From positions 1 through 64,000 of IMG/VR virus record IMGVR_UViG_3300017963_000197: 64,000 bases of DNA, one strand, 5' to 3'. Position numbers and translations under genes: made by a program. Position 1 is the stretch's first letter. Each line of letters begins with the position of its first letter. This DNA comes from a virus. The notes under the pieces were generated by a model, which saw only the letters and a program-made list of their open reading frames with translations, searched no databases and had not been told where the DNA came from. This document shows positions 62,943-64,000 of the stretch, piece after piece.

Positions 62943-63037
62943 ACAGAACGTCCACCGCCTTTCCAAACCTCGGATTTTCCTTAGGCGCGATCAGCGGCAC
63001 GAGAGACCCAACCCGGAGGCGCGGCCTCACGCTTACC

Positions 63038-63065
63038 ATGATATACACCGGAAAAGGGAAGTCAA
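63038..63065 (-). promoter_or_regulatory. Sigma-70-type promoter for the VWA gene
   Basis: On the minus strand TTGACT at 63065-63060, a 16-base spacer, and TATCAT at 63043-63038. This is close to the bacterial housekeeping consensus. Transcription would start near 63030, giving a leader of about 180 bases before the ATG at 62852. It lies in the 243-base gap between oppositely oriented genes; I see nothing else convincing there apart from the leader hairpin. Confidence 0.65.
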
Positions 63066-63095
63066 GTTCTTATTTGTGCCGGTGTAAGATCCAAG

Positions 63096-63407
63096 ATGAG
63101 CCTCCCGGATAAATTCTTCGCTGGGTTCCCGGATGAAACTCAGGCTTCAAGATCCACGGTCCTCGACTACATCTACGACACCTTGGACGATTGGATGTTG
63201 GAAGGGAACGGGACCGCCGTTGACGAGGTGCTCGACCGAGTAGATGTGGACTCTTGCGAACTCGTGTACCTGATCGGGTACCTCACGATCACGGGACAAT
63301 GGAAACATAAGCTGACCAAACGGGACGAGTTCTACAACCGGGTAAGGAGCAGAGTCTTGCAGGAGGAACCAGAACGAGTCATTCCCCTCCTGCAAGGACT
63401 ACGCTAA
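63096..63407 (+). CDS. Unrecognised 103-aa protein, only plus-strand gene
   Basis: A 103-residue protein starting MSLPDKFFAGF. It is mostly helical (VLDYIYDTLDDWMLE) and ends with a basic helix (KRDEFYNRVRSRVLQEE) and IPLLQGLR. The pattern (a helix with Cys-Glu-Leu followed by KHKLTKRDEFY.RV) recurs in phage hypothetical proteins I recall. It is divergent from the VWA gene. No strong ribosome-binding site was seen. Function is unknown. Confidence 0.6.
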   Translation: MSLPDKFFAGFPDETQASRSTVLDYIYDTLDDWMLEGNGTAVDEVLDRVDVDSCELVYLIGYLTITGQWKHKLTKRDEFYNRVRSRVLQEEPERVIPLLQGLR

Positions 63408-63562
63408 TCCGACAGTTGAGCCTGAATCTCGGCCTTAGCTCGACGACGAACCCGCGTTTCGATAGCCTTTTCAGCGGCGTTCGGAGCACGCTTCGGGGCA
63501 TGACCATGACGGACAACCCAAGACTTGCGCCCACCCGCCTTACGATATGATCCGTTCCTCAT
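63404..63562 (-). CDS. Small basic protein (52 aa)
   Basis: A 52-residue, Arg/Lys-rich protein (MRNGSYRKAGGRKSW, then AEKAIETRVRRRAKAEIQ) in a short frame that overlaps the end of the plus-strand gene tail-to-tail by 4 bases. A longer frame to 63700 would run through the terminator and the HNH gene, so the ATG at 63562 is preferred. No clear ribosome-binding site. Confidence 0.4.
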   Translation of the reverse strand: MRNGSYRKAGGRKSWVVRHGHAPKRAPNAAEKAIETRVRRRAKAEIQAQLSD

Positions 63563-63592
63563 GTTTGGTCTACCGCTGGGGTCCCAAAAACC

Positions 63593-63636
63593 TAAATAAA
63601 ACGCCCACGAACCTAAGCTCGTGGGCGTTTGAGGGT
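63593..63636 (-). terminator. Rho-independent terminator after HNH gene
   Basis: A 12-bp stem, AAACGCCCACGA with TCGTGGGCGTTT, and an 8-base loop at 63599-63630. On the minus strand it is followed by TTTTATTT. It begins a few bases after the HNH stop at 63637. Confidence 0.9.
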
Positions 63637-64000
63637 TTATCCAGCCGCCAACATGTGCCGGGGCGTGCCTCCCAGATAGAAGGACCACTCCTCCGGACAC
63701 ATCTCGATCGGAATCGCTGGCATGGGAAGCGGTAGAGACTTGGGCCTGTACGGTTTCCTAAGCAACCTCATCTTGGCTTGCCTGGGAGTACGACCGGCCT
63801 TACGGGCATTACAGGCGTAGCACGCCGTGACAATGTTGATCCAGTTAGTCTTACCGCCCTGGTTCCTCGGGGTCACGTGATCGTAGTTCAACTCACGACG
63901 CGGAAGCCGATTCCCACAGTACTGGCAGGTGAAGTTGTCACGAGTCAGAACGTTGATCCGCGAGAACTTGACACCCTTCTTGTGGGTCGGGATTTTGGAC
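63637..64000 (-). CDS. HNH endonuclease, 5' end beyond window
   Basis: Partial protein of at least 120 residues. The frame is open to the right edge. It has the McrA-type HNH pattern: INVLTRDNFTCQYCG, then LNYDHVTPRNQGGKTNWINIVTACYACNARKAGRTP, with zinc knuckles CQYC and CYAC and the HVTP His motif. A polar/Pro-rich C-terminal tail follows. It could be a homing-type nuclease or a phage packaging/host-degradation nuclease. Same strand as the main operon, but with its own terminator. Confidence 0.88.
   Translation of the reverse strand, partial: SKIPTHKKGVKFSRINVLTRDNFTCQYCGNRLPRRELNYDHVTPRNQGGKTNWINIVTACYACNARKAGRTPRQAKMRLLRKPYRPKSLPLPMPAIPIEMCPEEWSFYLGGTPRHMLAAG

Noticed and set aside
62853-62966. 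N-terminal extension of the VWA protein
   Set aside because: The sequence is Trp/Arg-rich and lies upstream of a good ribosome-binding site and ATG at 62852; it is leader RNA including the hairpin.

Overview
The window is part of the genome of a large tailed dsDNA bacteriophage (Caudoviricetes). It carries a large terminase, portal, prohead protease, scaffold-like protein and HK97-like capsid protein. Next to these lie a near-complete bacterial-style DNA replication and repair set and a phage chaperonin. No host gene, tRNA, rRNA, CRISPR array or insertion sequence was seen. The set of replication and nucleotide genes suggests a large or jumbo phage; the host cannot be named from the sequence. 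Almost everything is coded on the minus strand, often with ATGA, GTGA or TAATG stop-start overlaps, so transcription runs from right to left. One short gene near the right end (63096-63407) is on the plus strand.

Right end (about 61,200-64,000): a truncated HNH endonuclease with its own terminator, a small plus-strand gene, and a VWA-domain protein behind a good sigma-70-type promoter and ahead of a strong terminator. Next leftwards (33,400-61,150) is the replication, repair and nucleotide module: GroEL-like chaperonin, two zinc ribbons, Pol III delta-prime and delta, a class II (B12-dependent) ribonucleotide reductase, NAD-dependent ligase, RecD2-like helicase, DnaQ-like exonuclease, a possible ssDNA-binding protein, RuvC-like resolvase, RecA, a split SbcC/Rad50 with SbcD/Mre11, a RecB/Cas4-like nuclease, sliding clamp, TOPRIM primase, DnaX, a NusG-5' nuclease fusion and a sigma-like regulator. 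Then comes the packaging and head module (13,000-33,250): BACON/Ig-like protein, low-complexity and Cys-rich proteins, candidate small terminase, large terminase, three tandem paralogues, portal, protease, scaffold-like, decoration-like and capsid genes, closed by a terminator at 13,088-13,124. The left part (1-13,060) holds probable virion-associated proteins with a shared short N-terminal motif, uracil-DNA glycosylase, a SWIM zinc-finger protein, and a giant collagen-like fibre (>2,000 codons, cut by the window edge) containing C1q-like and other globular inserts.

The most unusual items are the fusion of a NusG/Spt5-type transcription factor to a 5' flap nuclease, a Rad50 split into a Walker A plus zinc-hook half and a signature plus Walker B half, the bacterial-style DnaX/delta/delta-prime clamp loader, the collagen/C1q fibre, a triple four-cysteine module protein, and short sequence motifs shared between otherwise unrelated probable virion proteins. 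Names rest on motif recognition by eye. Hypothetical genes are supported by frame, coupling and ribosome-binding sites only.
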